Source: Kitasatospora xanthocidica (GTDB taxonomy: Bacteria > Actinomycetota > Actinomycetes > Streptomycetales > Streptomycetaceae). Taken from it: a stretch of 62,710 nucleotides of DNA. The notes beneath the pieces are model-generated. The model saw only the letters and a list, made by a program, of their open reading frames with translations. It did not search any database and was not told where the DNA came from. Shown piece after piece: positions 25,518 through 34,552 of the stretch; position 1 is the stretch's first letter, and each line of letters starts with the position of its first letter. The stretch covers positions 1 through 62,710 of the forward strand of contig NZ_BNBY01000019.1 in the NCBI RefSeq assembly GCF_014656195.1, in the 5' to 3' direction. Position numbers and translations under genes: made by a program.

Positions 25518-25547
25518 GGCCGCGAAGGGCGACTCGCCTTCGCGGCC
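25518..25547. other. Strong hairpin in the divergent TetR/lipoprotein spacer
   Basis: An 11-bp perfect stem (GGCCGCGAAGG with complement) closes an 8-nt loop. It lies between divergently transcribed genes, where a terminator has no transcript to stop, so it may be a leader element for the lipoprotein mRNA. The rest of 25366-25772 shows no gene. Confidence 0.5.
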
Positions 25548-25772
25548 CCGGCCGACGGCGGACCTCGGCCGTGTCCCGCGTGACCCGCCTCGCTGTGCCG
25601 GTAGCCACCCGGGCCTTCCCCCGGTGGACCTTGCCGACCGTATGTCTGGCATGCCCTTGACACCTTGTTGATCGCCTGCCGACGGCTTCCCTGCCTGTTC
25701 CGCCCGTTCCGACCCGTTCCCGCTCGTTCCCGCCCGTTTCCTGTCCGCCTTACGCCGAAGGTGACCCTCCGC

Positions 25773-27305
25773 ATGTCCATGCGCACCCTCGTGCTGCCGG
25801 CGCTCGTCGTCTCCGTGGTGCTCTCCCTGAGCGCCTGCGATCCGACGAGCCCGACAGCCCAGCCCGCCGACCACGGCGCCGCCGCCCAGGCCGTGCCCGT
25901 TCCGCCCGACGGGAGCCCGCCCGTCTCCCCGGCGCCCGGCGGCAACCCCTCCGTCACCCTGGTGACCCCGGCCGCCGACGGCGCACCGTCCGCCACACCG
26001 ACGCCCCTCGCGTCGACCGTCACGTCGCCCGTCCGCCCGTCGGCCGCCCCGATCGTCCCCGGCGCTCCGACGGCGGCCACCCCGTCCCCGTCCGGGACAC
26101 CGGCCGTCGCGACCTCCGAGGCCGGGGCGGCGGACCTCACACTGACCTCGTACGACCGGCAGAGCGGCAAGGCCGTGCTCGCCGTCGTCGCCGACGACGG
26201 CAGGAGCGCTCCGAGCCCGTCCGCCACCGCCGCGGCCACCGCCGCCGTGCGCACCGGCCGGCTGATCGACAGCCCGCCGTCCGCCGCCGCGCCGCAGGGC
26301 GCGCTGCTGGCGATCACCGCCGTCAAGCCCGCCGGCGCCGGGAAGGTGCAGGTCGACACCCGCCCGGCCACCATCTCGGAGCTGCTCGGCCAGACCTGGG
26401 CGAACATCAAGGCCGCGCTGGATCCGCACAAGATCCGGGTCACCCCCAAGGTCAAGGACCTCAAGGTCTCCTACGTCCCGAAGCCCGACGGGGGCAGTGG
26501 CTCGGCCTCGGCCGTGCTGAAGCTGGACGCCGACGACACCGTCCCGCTGCCCGGCGGATCCACGGCGGCGCTGACGGGCTCGATCGAACTCGACCCCAGC
26601 GTCGTCTTCACCTACCAGGGCGCCCACGGCATCCTCGCTCCCGAGCAGGCCACGGTCGGCTTCGACCTGGGCGCGCACGCCGACTGGCACCTCACCGCCG
26701 GGCTCACCGGCTCCACCGGCCCGGTCAGGATCCCGGTCGCCGCCCTCACCGCCAGCCCCACCGTGATGGTCGGCGCGCTCCCGGTGGTGATCACCCTCAA
26801 CCTCACGGTCTACGCCGAGGTCAGCGCCGACGGCACCGTCAGCGTCGACGTCGGGCAGACCGTCGACGGCACCTGGGCCCTCCACGCCGACTACACCAAG
26901 GCGGCCGGCTGGCACAGCGCCGTCGACCCGGTCAGCACCAGCGTCACCCCGGTCAAGGCCGTCTTCACCGGCTCCGCCGACGTGCGCAGCGCCCTGGTCG
27001 CCGAGGGGTCGGTCGCGCTGTACGACGCGCTGGGCGTGAAGGCGACCGTCCGGCCGTACCTGCGGGCCCAGGTGCGGGGCACGGTCACGGTCGCGCTCGA
27101 CAGCGGCGGCGTCAGGCCGGGGATCGACGGCAGCGGCGGCCTCTACGGCGGGCTCGACGTCGACGGGGCCGTGCTGGCGAGGATCGCCGTCCTCGGCACC
27201 CCGCTGTTCGAGAAGGACCTGCCCTTCAAGCTCTACCACCAGGAATGGCCCATCGTGGCCGGCTCGTACCGCAGCCCGACCCCGAGCGCCGCACCGACCA
27301 CCTGA
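25773..27305 (+). CDS. Large secreted lipoprotein of unknown function
   Basis: A 510-residue protein with a lipoprotein signal peptide (MSMRTLVLPALVVSVVLSLSAC; Cys about 22). A long Pro/Ala/Ser/Thr-rich linker (about 25-145) would project the rest through the cell wall. The remainder is beta-rich with repeated Val/Thr/Asp patterns (ADLTLTSYDRQSGKAVLAVV, VKDLKVSYVPKPDG, GSIELDPSVVFTYQG, LPFKLYHQEWP), suggesting one or two large beta domains. I do not recognise a family. A second ATG at 25779 is equally possible as start. A HAD phosphatase gene follows 76 nt later and may be co-transcribed. Confidence 0.75.
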   Translation: MSMRTLVLPALVVSVVLSLSACDPTSPTAQPADHGAAAQAVPVPPDGSPPVSPAPGGNPSVTLVTPAADGAPSATPTPLASTVTSPVRPSAAPIVPGAPTAATPSPSGTPAVATSEAGAADLTLTSYDRQSGKAVLAVVADDGRSAPSPSATAAATAAVRTGRLIDSPPSAAAPQGALLAITAVKPAGAGKVQVDTRPATISELLGQTWANIKAALDPHKIRVTPKVKDLKVSYVPKPDGGSGSASAVLKLDADDTVPLPGGSTAALTGSIELDPSVVFTYQGAHGILAPEQATVGFDLGAHADWHLTAGLTGSTGPVRIPVAALTASPTVMVGALPVVITLNLTVYAEVSADGTVSVDVGQTVDGTWALHADYTKAAGWHSAVDPVSTSVTPVKAVFTGSADVRSALVAEGSVALYDALGVKATVRPYLRAQVRGTVTVALDSGGVRPGIDGSGGLYGGLDVDGAVLARIAVLGTPLFEKDLPFKLYHQEWPIVAGSYRSPTPSAAPTT

Positions 27306-27345
27306 CCACCTGACCACCTGACCGACCGATCACCTGACCGACCGT
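27299..27345 (+). repeat. Short tandem CCTGACC(A/G) repeats
   Basis: Several 8-nt CTGACCAC and CTGACCGA units follow the lipoprotein stop codon. They look like slippage-derived intergenic repeats. Confidence 0.6.
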
Positions 27346-27381
27346 CCGTCCGTCCCGCACATCGAAAGCCGAGTTCCAGAC

Positions 27382-27996
27382 ATGAGCCTCAAGGCAAAGC
27401 TCGTCGCCACCGCGACCCTGACGGCCGCGATCACCGCCGGTCTCGCCACCCCCGCCGTCGCCGCCCCGGCCCCCGCCCCCGCTCCCGTAGCCGCCGCGGC
27501 CGGCAGCACGGTGACCGAGCAGCAGTGGCTGGCCGACGTCACCGCCGCGATCGCGCCCGCCCGCGCCTACATCGAGCAGCGCACCGCCGAGCCGTCGGAC
27601 GAGACGCCCGCGATCGTCTTCGACATCGACAACACCACCCTCGCGACGCACTTCCACCCGTTCACCATGCCCGGCATCTCGCCGGTGGTGGAGCTGGCGC
27701 AGTACGCCCACTCGCGCGGGGTCGCGGTCATCTTCGTCACCGCGCGGGTGGACTTCATCGAACCCGTCACCCGCTACAGCCTGCAGAAGGCCGGCTACAC
27801 CGTGGACGAGCTGCACGGGCGCGGCCTGGGCGACCTCTTCAAGTCGGTGCAGCAGTACAAGACCGACGAGCGCACGGAGATCGAGAACGAGGGCTACACG
27901 ATCATCGCCAGCGTCGGCAACAACTGGACGGACCTGAACGGCGGTCACGCCGAGCAGACCTTCAAGCTGCCCGACTACGACGGCCTGCTCTCCTGA
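27382..27996 (+). CDS. Secreted HAD-superfamily acid phosphatase
   Basis: A 204-residue exported phosphatase. After a Sec signal peptide (MSLKAKLVATATLTAAITAG, cleavage near AVAA) the HAD motifs follow: motif I FDIDNTTL with the nucleophile Asp, motif II in VIFVTAR, the Lys of motif III in QQYKTDER, and acidic motif IV near VGNNWTDLNGG. Length and layout match the class B-like/HAD acid phosphatases common in Streptomyces. It would release phosphate from organic phosphomonoesters outside the cell. No PHO box is obvious nearby. Confidence 0.9.
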   Translation: MSLKAKLVATATLTAAITAGLATPAVAAPAPAPAPVAAAAGSTVTEQQWLADVTAAIAPARAYIEQRTAEPSDETPAIVFDIDNTTLATHFHPFTMPGISPVVELAQYAHSRGVAVIFVTARVDFIEPVTRYSLQKAGYTVDELHGRGLGDLFKSVQQYKTDERTEIENEGYTIIASVGNNWTDLNGGHAEQTFKLPDYDGLLS

Positions 27997-28108
27997 CCCA
28001 CCCCACCGGTGCGCCCCACACCGTCCGGGGCCCGGCCGCCGCGCCGGGCCCCGGCCGAAGGTGAGGGCCGATGCACCCCGGTGCGGTGCCTGAGGAATGA
28101 TCTCCCGC

Positions 28109-28819
28109 GTGACGAAAGAAGCTGATGCCGGTACGGGCGCCGATGAAACCCGTGCATGGGACGCGCGGTTGGGCTGGGCGTTCGGGCTGATCGCCGACGA
28201 TCCGGCCGAGCGGGCCGCGGCGCTGGCCCAACTCGCCGATGCCCAGGGAAAGGTGGAGGACGCCCTTGGCCGGTACAACGACCTGTGGCACCTGACACTG
28301 CCGCCCGGCGGACAGGAGCAGTGGCGGGATTCGGTCCTCCTGCGGGCATACGAGAGGTACGTCGAAGCCGGGACGTCTTCGCTGCCCGAGGCCTTGTGGA
28401 ACCGCCCGGCCGGGGACATCAGGACATGGCCGGGCCTGCCCTATGCGCTCCTCTTCCTGGAATGGGAGGCACGGTATCCGCAGGAGTGGACCCGGCATGC
28501 CAAGCATTGGGGCACGAAGCAGAGCCTCGTACGGGCCGTGGCGGTCGCCGGCCACGGTGAGAGGGTCAGAGCGAAGCTCACCGACCTGGTCGAGCTCGTC
28601 GTTCGGAGGGCCTACCGCTGCAAGGACCGCGAGTACCTGCGCGTTGCCCGAGCCGTCGACGGTGCGGATCTTCGCGGCAGGCTGGACACCGCCGCCCGGT
28701 CCGACGATCCGTGGGCACGGCGGCATGCCGGCTATGTGCTCTGGCTCCTCGATCGTCCGGAGGTGCCCAATTCGCTCCACGTCTGGCAGACCTGGCTCTC
28801 GGCCGAAGCCGACGGCTGA
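28109..28819 (+). CDS. Hypothetical helical protein
   Basis: A 236-residue soluble protein starting VTKEADAGTG. It is helix-rich and Trp-rich (LGRYNDLWHLTLPPG, NRPAGDIRTWPGLPYALLFLEWEARYPQEW, YVLWLLDRPE). The repeated helical pattern may be a HEAT- or TPR-like solenoid, but no motif is firm. GTG 28109 is preferred since GAGGA lies about 10 nt ahead; an ATG at 28097 directly abuts that sequence. It ends at a strong bidirectional terminator. Function unknown. Confidence 0.7.
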   Translation: MTKEADAGTGADETRAWDARLGWAFGLIADDPAERAAALAQLADAQGKVEDALGRYNDLWHLTLPPGGQEQWRDSVLLRAYERYVEAGTSSLPEALWNRPAGDIRTWPGLPYALLFLEWEARYPQEWTRHAKHWGTKQSLVRAVAVAGHGERVRAKLTDLVELVVRRAYRCKDREYLRVARAVDGADLRGRLDTAARSDDPWARRHAGYVLWLLDRPEVPNSLHVWQTWLSAEADG

Positions 28820-28848
28820 GGCCTCCGGCCGAACGCCCCGAACGCCCC

Positions 28849-28885
28849 GCCACGCCCGGCGGCCTGGGCCGCCGCCGGGCGTGGC
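28849..28885. terminator. Bidirectional hairpin terminator
   Basis: A 15-bp perfect stem (GCCACGCCCGGCGGC with complement) around a 7-nt loop lies between two convergent genes (stops at 28819 and 28900), as expected for a shared terminator. Confidence 0.85.
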
Positions 28886-28899
28886 GTGAGAGCCGCCGG

Positions 28900-30666
28900 T
28901 CAGCAGCAGCCCCAGCGCGGGGTGGGCGCGGTGGCCGGGACCGCGGAGGTCCGGCCGGCGGGTGCGGGCGGGTGGACGGTCGTCCCCGCCTTGATCGTCT
29001 CGATGACCTCGATGTCGCGGATCGCCTCCGGGTCGACCGTCAGCGGGTTGGCGCTGAGGATCACCAGGTCCGCGAGCTTGCCGACCTCGATGCTGCCCTT
29101 GCGGTCCTGTTCGCCGTACTGGTGGGCGGCGTTGAGGGTGATCGCGCGGACCGCGTCCAGCGCTGACACCCGCTGCTCCGGCCCGAGGACGACCCCGTCG
29201 GTGCGGGTGCGCCGGGTCACCTGGCTGGACAGCACGGCGATCGAGTTCGGCAGCGCCACCGGCGCGTCGTGGTGCGAGGTGTAGCGCAGGCCCCGGTCGA
29301 GCGCCCAGCGAGCGGGGGAGATGGTCGCCGCCCGCCCCTCACCGAGGACGGTCCGGCGGTACCAGTCGCCCCAGTAGTAGGTGTGCATGGAGAAGAAGGA
29401 CGGCACGACCCCCAGCCGGGCGAACGCGCCGACCTGCTCCTCGCGGGCGGTCTGCGCGTGGATCGCCACGGTGGGCCGCCGGCCCGGGCCGGCCGCCTCG
29501 ACCGCCCGGAGGAACTGGTCGATCGCGGCGTCCCCGTTGACGTGCGCCAGGACCTGCCAGCCCCGCTCGACGGCGGTGCCGACCTGCTTGGCCACCACCG
29601 CGTCGTCCGGCTGCGCCGGGTACCCGCAGTAGTCCTCGGGCTTCCCGGCCGGCGGCGTCAGGTACGGCTCGGTGAGCCAGGCCGTGCGCCCCTGCGGCGA
29701 GCCGTCCAGAACCAGTTTCACGCCGGCCGCGCGGACGCCGTCCACGTACTCGTCGCTCACCCCGATCGGGTCGTCCAGGGCGGAGGAGGTCGCCTCGTCG
29801 GCCTTCACGTACGCGACCACGTCGACGGTGAAGGGCACGGCGGCGGCCGTGTCCCGCAGCGCCTTGAGGTTCTTGAGGGTGGTTCCGCCCTCCTGGACGG
29901 TGGTGAAGCCGAAGCTCGCCGCCGTGGCCGCGCCGGTGATGAACAGCGTCAGCAGCTCCCGTTCCGGCAGTTCCTCCAGCGCCAGCTCGGAAGCCGGGGT
30001 GAACGCCTTCTCCTCCAGGACCCCGTCGGGCTCGCCGTACGAGGGCGGGACGGCGAGTTCGCGGCGCCGGATCACCCCGCCCTCGGGGTCGGGAGTGGCG
30101 GCCGAGTAGCCGAGCCGCTGCAGGCCGAGGCTGTTCACCGCGCCGAGGTGGAAGGACTGGTGGATGGCGAGCACCGGACGGTCCGTGGACACCTCGTCGA
30201 GGTCGTCGCGGGTGGGGTGGCGGCCCTCGGCGAGCATCGCGTCGTCGTACCCGAACCCGACGATCCACCCGGAGTCCGCCCCCACCGGGCTGTCGGCCCA
30301 GGCGCGCAGCTTGCCCTTCAGCGAGTCGAGGTCGGTGACGTCGCCGTCCGGCGCGGCCAGCAGGTTGGCGATGGTGGCCTGCAGGCCGATACCGCCGAGG
30401 TGCCCGTGGGCGTCGATGAACCCGGGCAGCAGGGCGCGGCCCCCGAGGTCCCGTACGACGGTGTGCGGGCCGCTCCACCGGTCCAGCGCCTCCTGCCGGG
30501 GACCGACGAAGACGATCGTGCCGTCCTTGACGGCCACGGCCTCCGGCCCGGGCCCGGCGTCACCACCGGAACGTTCGGTGCTCCCGGCGCTCCCGGGGTC
30601 GTCGGCGCTCTCGGCGACGGTGACGATCTCGCCGCCGTGGAGGATGAGGTCGGCCTGCTGGGCCAT
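28900..30666 (-). CDS. YtcJ-like metal-dependent amidohydrolase
   Basis: A 588-residue amidohydrolase of the Amidohydro_3 group. It begins MAQQADLILHGGEIVTVAE, has the metal motif FIDAHGHL after LLPGF, later His-containing strands (VLAHVNGDAAID, VAIHAQT, TSHHDAPVALPNS) and the terminal GSIEVGKLADLVIL. Members hydrolyse amides, carbamates or formyl groups on small molecules. There is no signal peptide, so it acts in the cytosol. It is the only gene of its transcript visible here, ending at the 28849-28885 terminator; the TetR gene upstream is on the same strand after 167 nt. Confidence 0.92.
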   Translation of the reverse strand: MAQQADLILHGGEIVTVAESADDPGSAGSTERSGGDAGPGPEAVAVKDGTIVFVGPRQEALDRWSGPHTVVRDLGGRALLPGFIDAHGHLGGIGLQATIANLLAAPDGDVTDLDSLKGKLRAWADSPVGADSGWIVGFGYDDAMLAEGRHPTRDDLDEVSTDRPVLAIHQSFHLGAVNSLGLQRLGYSAATPDPEGGVIRRRELAVPPSYGEPDGVLEEKAFTPASELALEELPERELLTLFITGAATAASFGFTTVQEGGTTLKNLKALRDTAAAVPFTVDVVAYVKADEATSSALDDPIGVSDEYVDGVRAAGVKLVLDGSPQGRTAWLTEPYLTPPAGKPEDYCGYPAQPDDAVVAKQVGTAVERGWQVLAHVNGDAAIDQFLRAVEAAGPGRRPTVAIHAQTAREEQVGAFARLGVVPSFFSMHTYYWGDWYRRTVLGEGRAATISPARWALDRGLRYTSHHDAPVALPNSIAVLSSQVTRRTRTDGVVLGPEQRVSALDAVRAITLNAAHQYGEQDRKGSIEVGKLADLVILSANPLTVDPEAIRDIEVIETIKAGTTVHPPAPAGRTSAVPATAPTPRWGCC

Positions 30667-30833
30667 GCGGGGCTCCCGTGGGTAGGGGGTGACGCCCGGC
30701 TCCTACCCACTGTGCCCGATCCCTCACCTTCCGTGGCGCGGTGTGCGATCGGTCCGCCACCGGCACGAGTGACCGGAGGCGATGCCGCGCGCGAGTGTGC
30801 AGAAGCGATGCCGCGGCCCACCCGGACGGCGCG

Positions 30834-31412
30834 TCAGACCACGGCGAGCCGGTCCACCAGCAGTTCCACCCTCCGCTCGGCGTCCTCCGGCGGCAGCCGT
30901 CCCGCCCGGGTCAGGGTGGCCAGCCCGTGCAGGCCCGCCCAGAACAGCTCGGTGAACAGTGCCGGGTGGACGCCCTCCCCGGCGACCTCGCCGAGCGTCT
31001 CCAGCAGCGCGGCGAAGGCGTCCTTCAGCGGCTCCGGGGTCTCCTCGTCCGCGAACGCCAGGCCGCCGTCGAGCTGGAACATGGCGTCGTAGACCGCCGG
31101 ATTGCGCTCGGCGAAGTCGAGGTAGGCGCGGGCGAGGGCGGCGACCCGGGCGCGCGGGCCGTCCGCGGCGCGGGCGGCGGCCCGCAGCGCCGCGGCCATC
31201 TCGGCGGCGCCCTCCAGGGCGACGGCGCCGATGATCTCGCGTTTGCCGCGGAAGTGGCTGTAGAGGACGGGCTGGCTGTACTCGATGCGCTCGGCGAGCC
31301 GGCGGGTGGTGACCGCCTCCCAGCCCTGCCGCTCGGCGAGTTCGCGGGCCGTCGCCACGATGAGGCGCTCGCGGACGGCCCGTTCGCGCTCCTTGCGTTC
31401 CTGTACCGACAT
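30834..31412 (-). CDS. TetR-family regulator of the DUF1772 gene
   Basis: A 192-residue TetR regulator. The DNA-binding domain is VRERLIVATARELAERQGWEAVTTRRLAERIEYSQPVLYSHFRGK, with the family-typical YSHF near the end. The C-terminal domain resembles the TetR_C_33 type. It is divergent from the DUF1772 membrane protein across a 91-nt spacer holding three TAGC-type palindromic elements, so autoregulation and control of that gene are likely. Confidence 0.93.
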   Translation of the reverse strand: MSVQERKERERAVRERLIVATARELAERQGWEAVTTRRLAERIEYSQPVLYSHFRGKREIIGAVALEGAAEMAAALRAAARAADGPRARVAALARAYLDFAERNPAVYDAMFQLDGGLAFADEETPEPLKDAFAALLETLGEVAGEGVHPALFTELFWAGLHGLATLTRAGRLPPEDAERRVELLVDRLAVV

Positions 31413-31421
31413 GATTCGATC

Positions 31422-31485
31422 CTAGCACTGCTAGACAATCAAGCGGCAGTAGTACTAGCGTTGCCTCACCAGCTAGCAACGCTAG
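31422..31485. promoter_or_regulatory. TetR operators between the divergent pair
   Basis: CTAGCACTGCTAG (31422-31434) and CTAGCAACGCTAG (31473-31485) share the form CTAGCAnnGCTAG. A third half-site CTAGCGTTGC (31455-31464) makes a longer inverted repeat with the second. Confidence 0.75.
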
Positions 31486-31503
31486 ATTCCAGGAGGGGTA
31501 GTC

Positions 31504-31950
31504 ATGCTCGACGCACTTCGGATCGCCACCACCGTGATCGTCGGCCTCATGGTGGGGGTGGAGTTCTCCGTCGCCTTCGTCGTCAACCGGATCCTCGACG
31601 CCCTCCCCGAGGACAGCGGCCAGCTCGGCCGAAGCCACGGCGGCCGGATGCTCGGCGCCGTCATGCCGTTCTGGTACATCGGCTCGCTCGCCCTGAGCGC
31701 CGTATGGGCCGTCGCCGGCTGGCACCACGACGGCGCCGGACTCGTCGTCACCGCCGGCGCGCTGCTGGTCCTCAGCGTGATCATGTCGATCCTGCTGCTC
31801 GTCCCGATCAACAACCGGACCAAGACGTGGACCCCCGAGAACCGGCCCGCGGACTGGAAGGAGCAGCTGAACCGCTGGGACCGCTACCACTACGTCCGCA
31901 TCGCCGTCATCATCACCGCCTTCACCCTGCTGGTCGCCGCTCTCACCTGA
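31504..31950 (+). CDS. DUF1772 (anthrone oxygenase-like) membrane protein
   Basis: A 148-residue protein with four hydrophobic segments and the family landmark NNRTKTW..ENRPADWKEQLNRWDRYHYVR before the last helix. Fungal and bacterial relatives include anthrone oxygenases, but most bacterial members have unknown function. AGGAGGGG 7 nt upstream gives a strong start. It is divergent from its probable TetR repressor, a common arrangement for inducible stress or xenobiotic membrane proteins. Confidence 0.9.
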   Translation: MLDALRIATTVIVGLMVGVEFSVAFVVNRILDALPEDSGQLGRSHGGRMLGAVMPFWYIGSLALSAVWAVAGWHHDGAGLVVTAGALLVLSVIMSILLLVPINNRTKTWTPENRPADWKEQLNRWDRYHYVRIAVIITAFTLLVAALT

Positions 31951-32074
31951 GCCCCGGGTGTTGCCCCACGGGGTGCCCACCGGGGCACCCGGGTCTGCCC
32001 TTCGGTCCCTGGCGCTCCGGGCGCCGGGCGCGTATGCAGGAAGGGTCGGTGTTCCTGCGTGGGAAGAGGCCCTC

Positions 32075-33655
32075 TTGCATGCCCCCTTGCACGCCCGGGA
32101 CAGCGCCCGGGCCCAGGCTGCCGCACGGGCTACCGGACGGGCCGGTGCGACGGCCCACCCCTCCCGCCGTGGTGGCGGGGCCGCGCGGCCGGAGCTGATG
32201 GGGCTGCAGGCCGCCGTCGGGAACCGGGCCGTCGTCCAGATGCTCGAACGGGACGGACGCAGCGGCGACGCGGTGCAGCGCTCGGCCGTCCACGACGTCC
32301 TGCGCACGCCCGGCCGTCCGCTGGACGCCGCCGTCCGCTCCGAGATGGAGGGCCGGATGGGCGCCGACTTCTCCGCCGTCCGGGTCCACGACGACAGCGC
32401 CGCCCGCGCCTCGGCGGCCGAGGTCGGGGCCCGCGCGTACACCTCCGGCAACCACGTCGTCATCGGGGAGGGCGGCGGGGACCGGCACACCCTGGCGCAC
32501 GAGCTGACCCACGTCCTCCAGCAACGCCGGGGCCCCGTCGCGGGCGCCGACAACGGCTCCGGTCTCAGGGTCTCCGACCCCTCGGACCGGTTCGAGCGCG
32601 AGGCCGAGGCCAACGCCGTACGGGTGATGCGCAGGGCGCTGCCCGGGAACGGGCCCGCCATCGCGGAGCCGACCGAGGAGCACACGGACGCGCACGGCTC
32701 CGGGCCGCGGGCCGGGGAGGCGGTGGTGCAACGGGCGGCCGCCTTCACGCCGTTCGCCACGACGACGCCCAGCAGCGCGTCGCTCGCCGGCCTCCAGACC
32801 GACGTGCTCAACGGAGCCGGCCTGGTCTACCCCGGCGGCGGCACCCTCGGGAACTCCCTGTACCTGGAGCGGATGCTCAGCAACAGCGGTGGCGGCTCGT
32901 CACCCGGCGAGCCCGCGGACTTCTCCGTGATGAAGGCGGCCGACCGCAACCTGGTGCGCGCCAACGGCCAGCAGAACGCGGCCACTGCGATGCACGCGAT
33001 CAACGGCGACTTCGTCGCGGGCGCCAACGACACCGCCTGGAACATCTTCCTGGGCTCCGCCAAGTCCAACACCAACGAGCACTTCACCAAGGTCGAGCGG
33101 CCCATCCGCACCGCGATGCAGAGCGGCACCACCGGCCTGGCCGCGGGCTACGAGCAGTGGATCGCCGCCAACCACCCGATCGACCTCGGCGACAAGAAGA
33201 TCGGCTTCGCCGCCCCGGGGCAGCACGTTCAGGGGGCCGCCACGAGCGCGGCCGCGCTGAAGCCGTACAAGGACACGCACCCGACCGTCACCCACGTCCT
33301 GGACCCGGCGGCGCCGCTGAACAACCCCGACGCCAGGTGGCCCAAGCTGATCCACTACCGGGTGACACCGCACTACACCTACAGCAACGATCCCGCACAG
33401 TGGCCGCAGTTCCTGAAGGACAACCTGGCGGCGGCCCAGGAACTCGTGGACGAGGAGCAGGCCAAGCCGGCGGCCCAGCAGGACCAGCAGGGACTGGCCA
33501 ACGAGCTCGCGGCCATGGACATCCTGAAGCTGCGGGCGCACCAGCTCTTCCCCGCCACCTACACCTGCGAGGCGGACTACTACATCGCCTCCTACGACCC
33601 GCGGGCCCCCTGGCACCACGGCCACGACAAGGAAACGTACGACGCGGAGATCTGA
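32075..33655 (+). CDS. DUF4157 protein with possible nuclease-like C-terminal domain
   Basis: About 526 residues from TTG 32075 (GGAAGAGG just ahead; the frame is open from 31958). The N-terminal part has the phrase LMGLQAAVGNRAVVQML, then the DUF4157 domain: MGADFSAVRVHDDSAARASA, GARAYTSGNHVVIG and the zincin-like HELTHVLQQ (His142, Glu143, His146). DUF4157 occurs at the head of secreted or phage-tail-like (eCIS) cargo proteins. After about residue 205 comes a different domain including MHAINGDFVAG..DTAWNIFLGSAKSNTNEHF..VERP, which resembles the His/Asn pattern of DNA/RNA non-specific endonuclease-like toxins. That second call is tentative. The TIR gene follows after 7 nt. Confidence 0.8.
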   Translation: MHAPLHARDSARAQAAARATGRAGATAHPSRRGGGAARPELMGLQAAVGNRAVVQMLERDGRSGDAVQRSAVHDVLRTPGRPLDAAVRSEMEGRMGADFSAVRVHDDSAARASAAEVGARAYTSGNHVVIGEGGGDRHTLAHELTHVLQQRRGPVAGADNGSGLRVSDPSDRFEREAEANAVRVMRRALPGNGPAIAEPTEEHTDAHGSGPRAGEAVVQRAAAFTPFATTTPSSASLAGLQTDVLNGAGLVYPGGGTLGNSLYLERMLSNSGGGSSPGEPADFSVMKAADRNLVRANGQQNAATAMHAINGDFVAGANDTAWNIFLGSAKSNTNEHFTKVERPIRTAMQSGTTGLAAGYEQWIAANHPIDLGDKKIGFAAPGQHVQGAATSAAALKPYKDTHPTVTHVLDPAAPLNNPDARWPKLIHYRVTPHYTYSNDPAQWPQFLKDNLAAAQELVDEEQAKPAAQQDQQGLANELAAMDILKLRAHQLFPATYTCEADYYIASYDPRAPWHHGHDKETYDAEI

Positions 33656-33662
33656 GGCAGCC

Positions 33663-34511
33663 TTGAACGACCGGAAGCACGACACCTCCGGGGAGCCGCA
33701 GCACCCCGGGGTCTTCCTCGCCCACGCGCCGGCGGACACCGGCCGGGCCGCCGACCTGGACGCCCGGCTGCGTGCCGGGGGCGCCCGGACCGCCCTGGAC
33801 GAGTCCCGCGACCTCTCCGACGGTCTGCCCGCCGAGCCGGTGCTGCAGGAACTGGGCGCCTGCGACCTGTTCCTGCTCCTCTGGTCCCGGGACGCGGCCG
33901 AGGACCCGCACGTCCGGGCGCAGCGCGAGTACGCGGCCTCGTTCGACAAGCCGTGCCTGGTCTGGCCGCTCGACGAGACGGCCCTGCCCCCCGGGCAGGG
34001 ACGGGAGGAACGGCTCCCGCCCGGCAGCGACGCCGGGGCGGCGGAGGCGGCGGTACACCGGCTGCTGGGCACCCCGGCCGACGGTGCCCCGGCGGCGCGC
34101 CCGGCGGTCGGCGCGGTGGTGGGGCCCGGCCACTGGACGATCGAGAGCGACGCCCGGTCCGGGGAGTCCCTGGACGTCGACCTCACCGCCTCACCCGACG
34201 GCTCCGTCGACGGCGGCGACGACGGCGGCGTCGACGGCGGCGACGACGGCGGCGTCGACGGCGGCGACCTGACGGGCACCCACCGCAGGGCCGGCCTGGA
34301 GGGCAAGGTCACCGGCCGCTGGTCGTTCGACCGGACGGAAGGGCGGCTGGACCTGGAGCTGACCTCGGCCTTCGGGCTGCGCCCGGTGCAGGAGGCGCGA
34401 CGGCTGCGGATCCTGGGCGGCGACGACGGCAGCACCTCCCTCACCGCCGAGGACCTGCACGGCATCGCCGACCCCCGTCACTACCGGCTCACCCCCGGCC
34501 GCTCCGACTGA
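33663..34511 (+). CDS. TIR-domain protein with Asp/Gly repeat loop
   Basis: A 282-residue protein starting at TTG 33663 (TGAGG ahead). Residues about 14-103 fit a TIR domain: GVFLAHAPADTGRAADLDARL, ELGACDLFLLLWSRDAAEDPHVRAQREY and KPCLVWPLDE; a Glu in the third helix (QREY) could be the NADase residue. The C-terminal 130 residues form a beta-rich unit (GHWTIESDARSGESLDVDL, GKVTGRWSFD, GRLDLELTSAFGL) interrupted by a DGGDDGGV repeat. It is almost certainly co-transcribed with the DUF4157 gene. NAD cleavage, scaffold or immunity roles are all possible. Confidence 0.75.
   Translation: MNDRKHDTSGEPQHPGVFLAHAPADTGRAADLDARLRAGGARTALDESRDLSDGLPAEPVLQELGACDLFLLLWSRDAAEDPHVRAQREYAASFDKPCLVWPLDETALPPGQGREERLPPGSDAGAAEAAVHRLLGTPADGAPAARPAVGAVVGPGHWTIESDARSGESLDVDLTASPDGSVDGGDDGGVDGGDDGGVDGGDLTGTHRRAGLEGKVTGRWSFDRTEGRLDLELTSAFGLRPVQEARRLRILGGDDGSTSLTAEDLHGIADPRHYRLTPGRSD
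34206..34268 (+). repeat. 24-bp in-frame minisatellite in the TIR gene
   Basis: Two and a half copies of a 24-bp unit beginning GTCGACGGCGGCGAC encode VDGGDDGG repeats in a loop between beta strands. Confidence 0.9.
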
Positions 34512-34552
34512 CCCCGACCCGTCCCGCCCCGCCCCATCCGCTCGGCTGACCG

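Noticed and set aside
32075..34511. A contractile injection system cluster
   Set aside because: No sheath, tube, baseplate or AAA ATPase genes are in the window; only a possible cargo protein.
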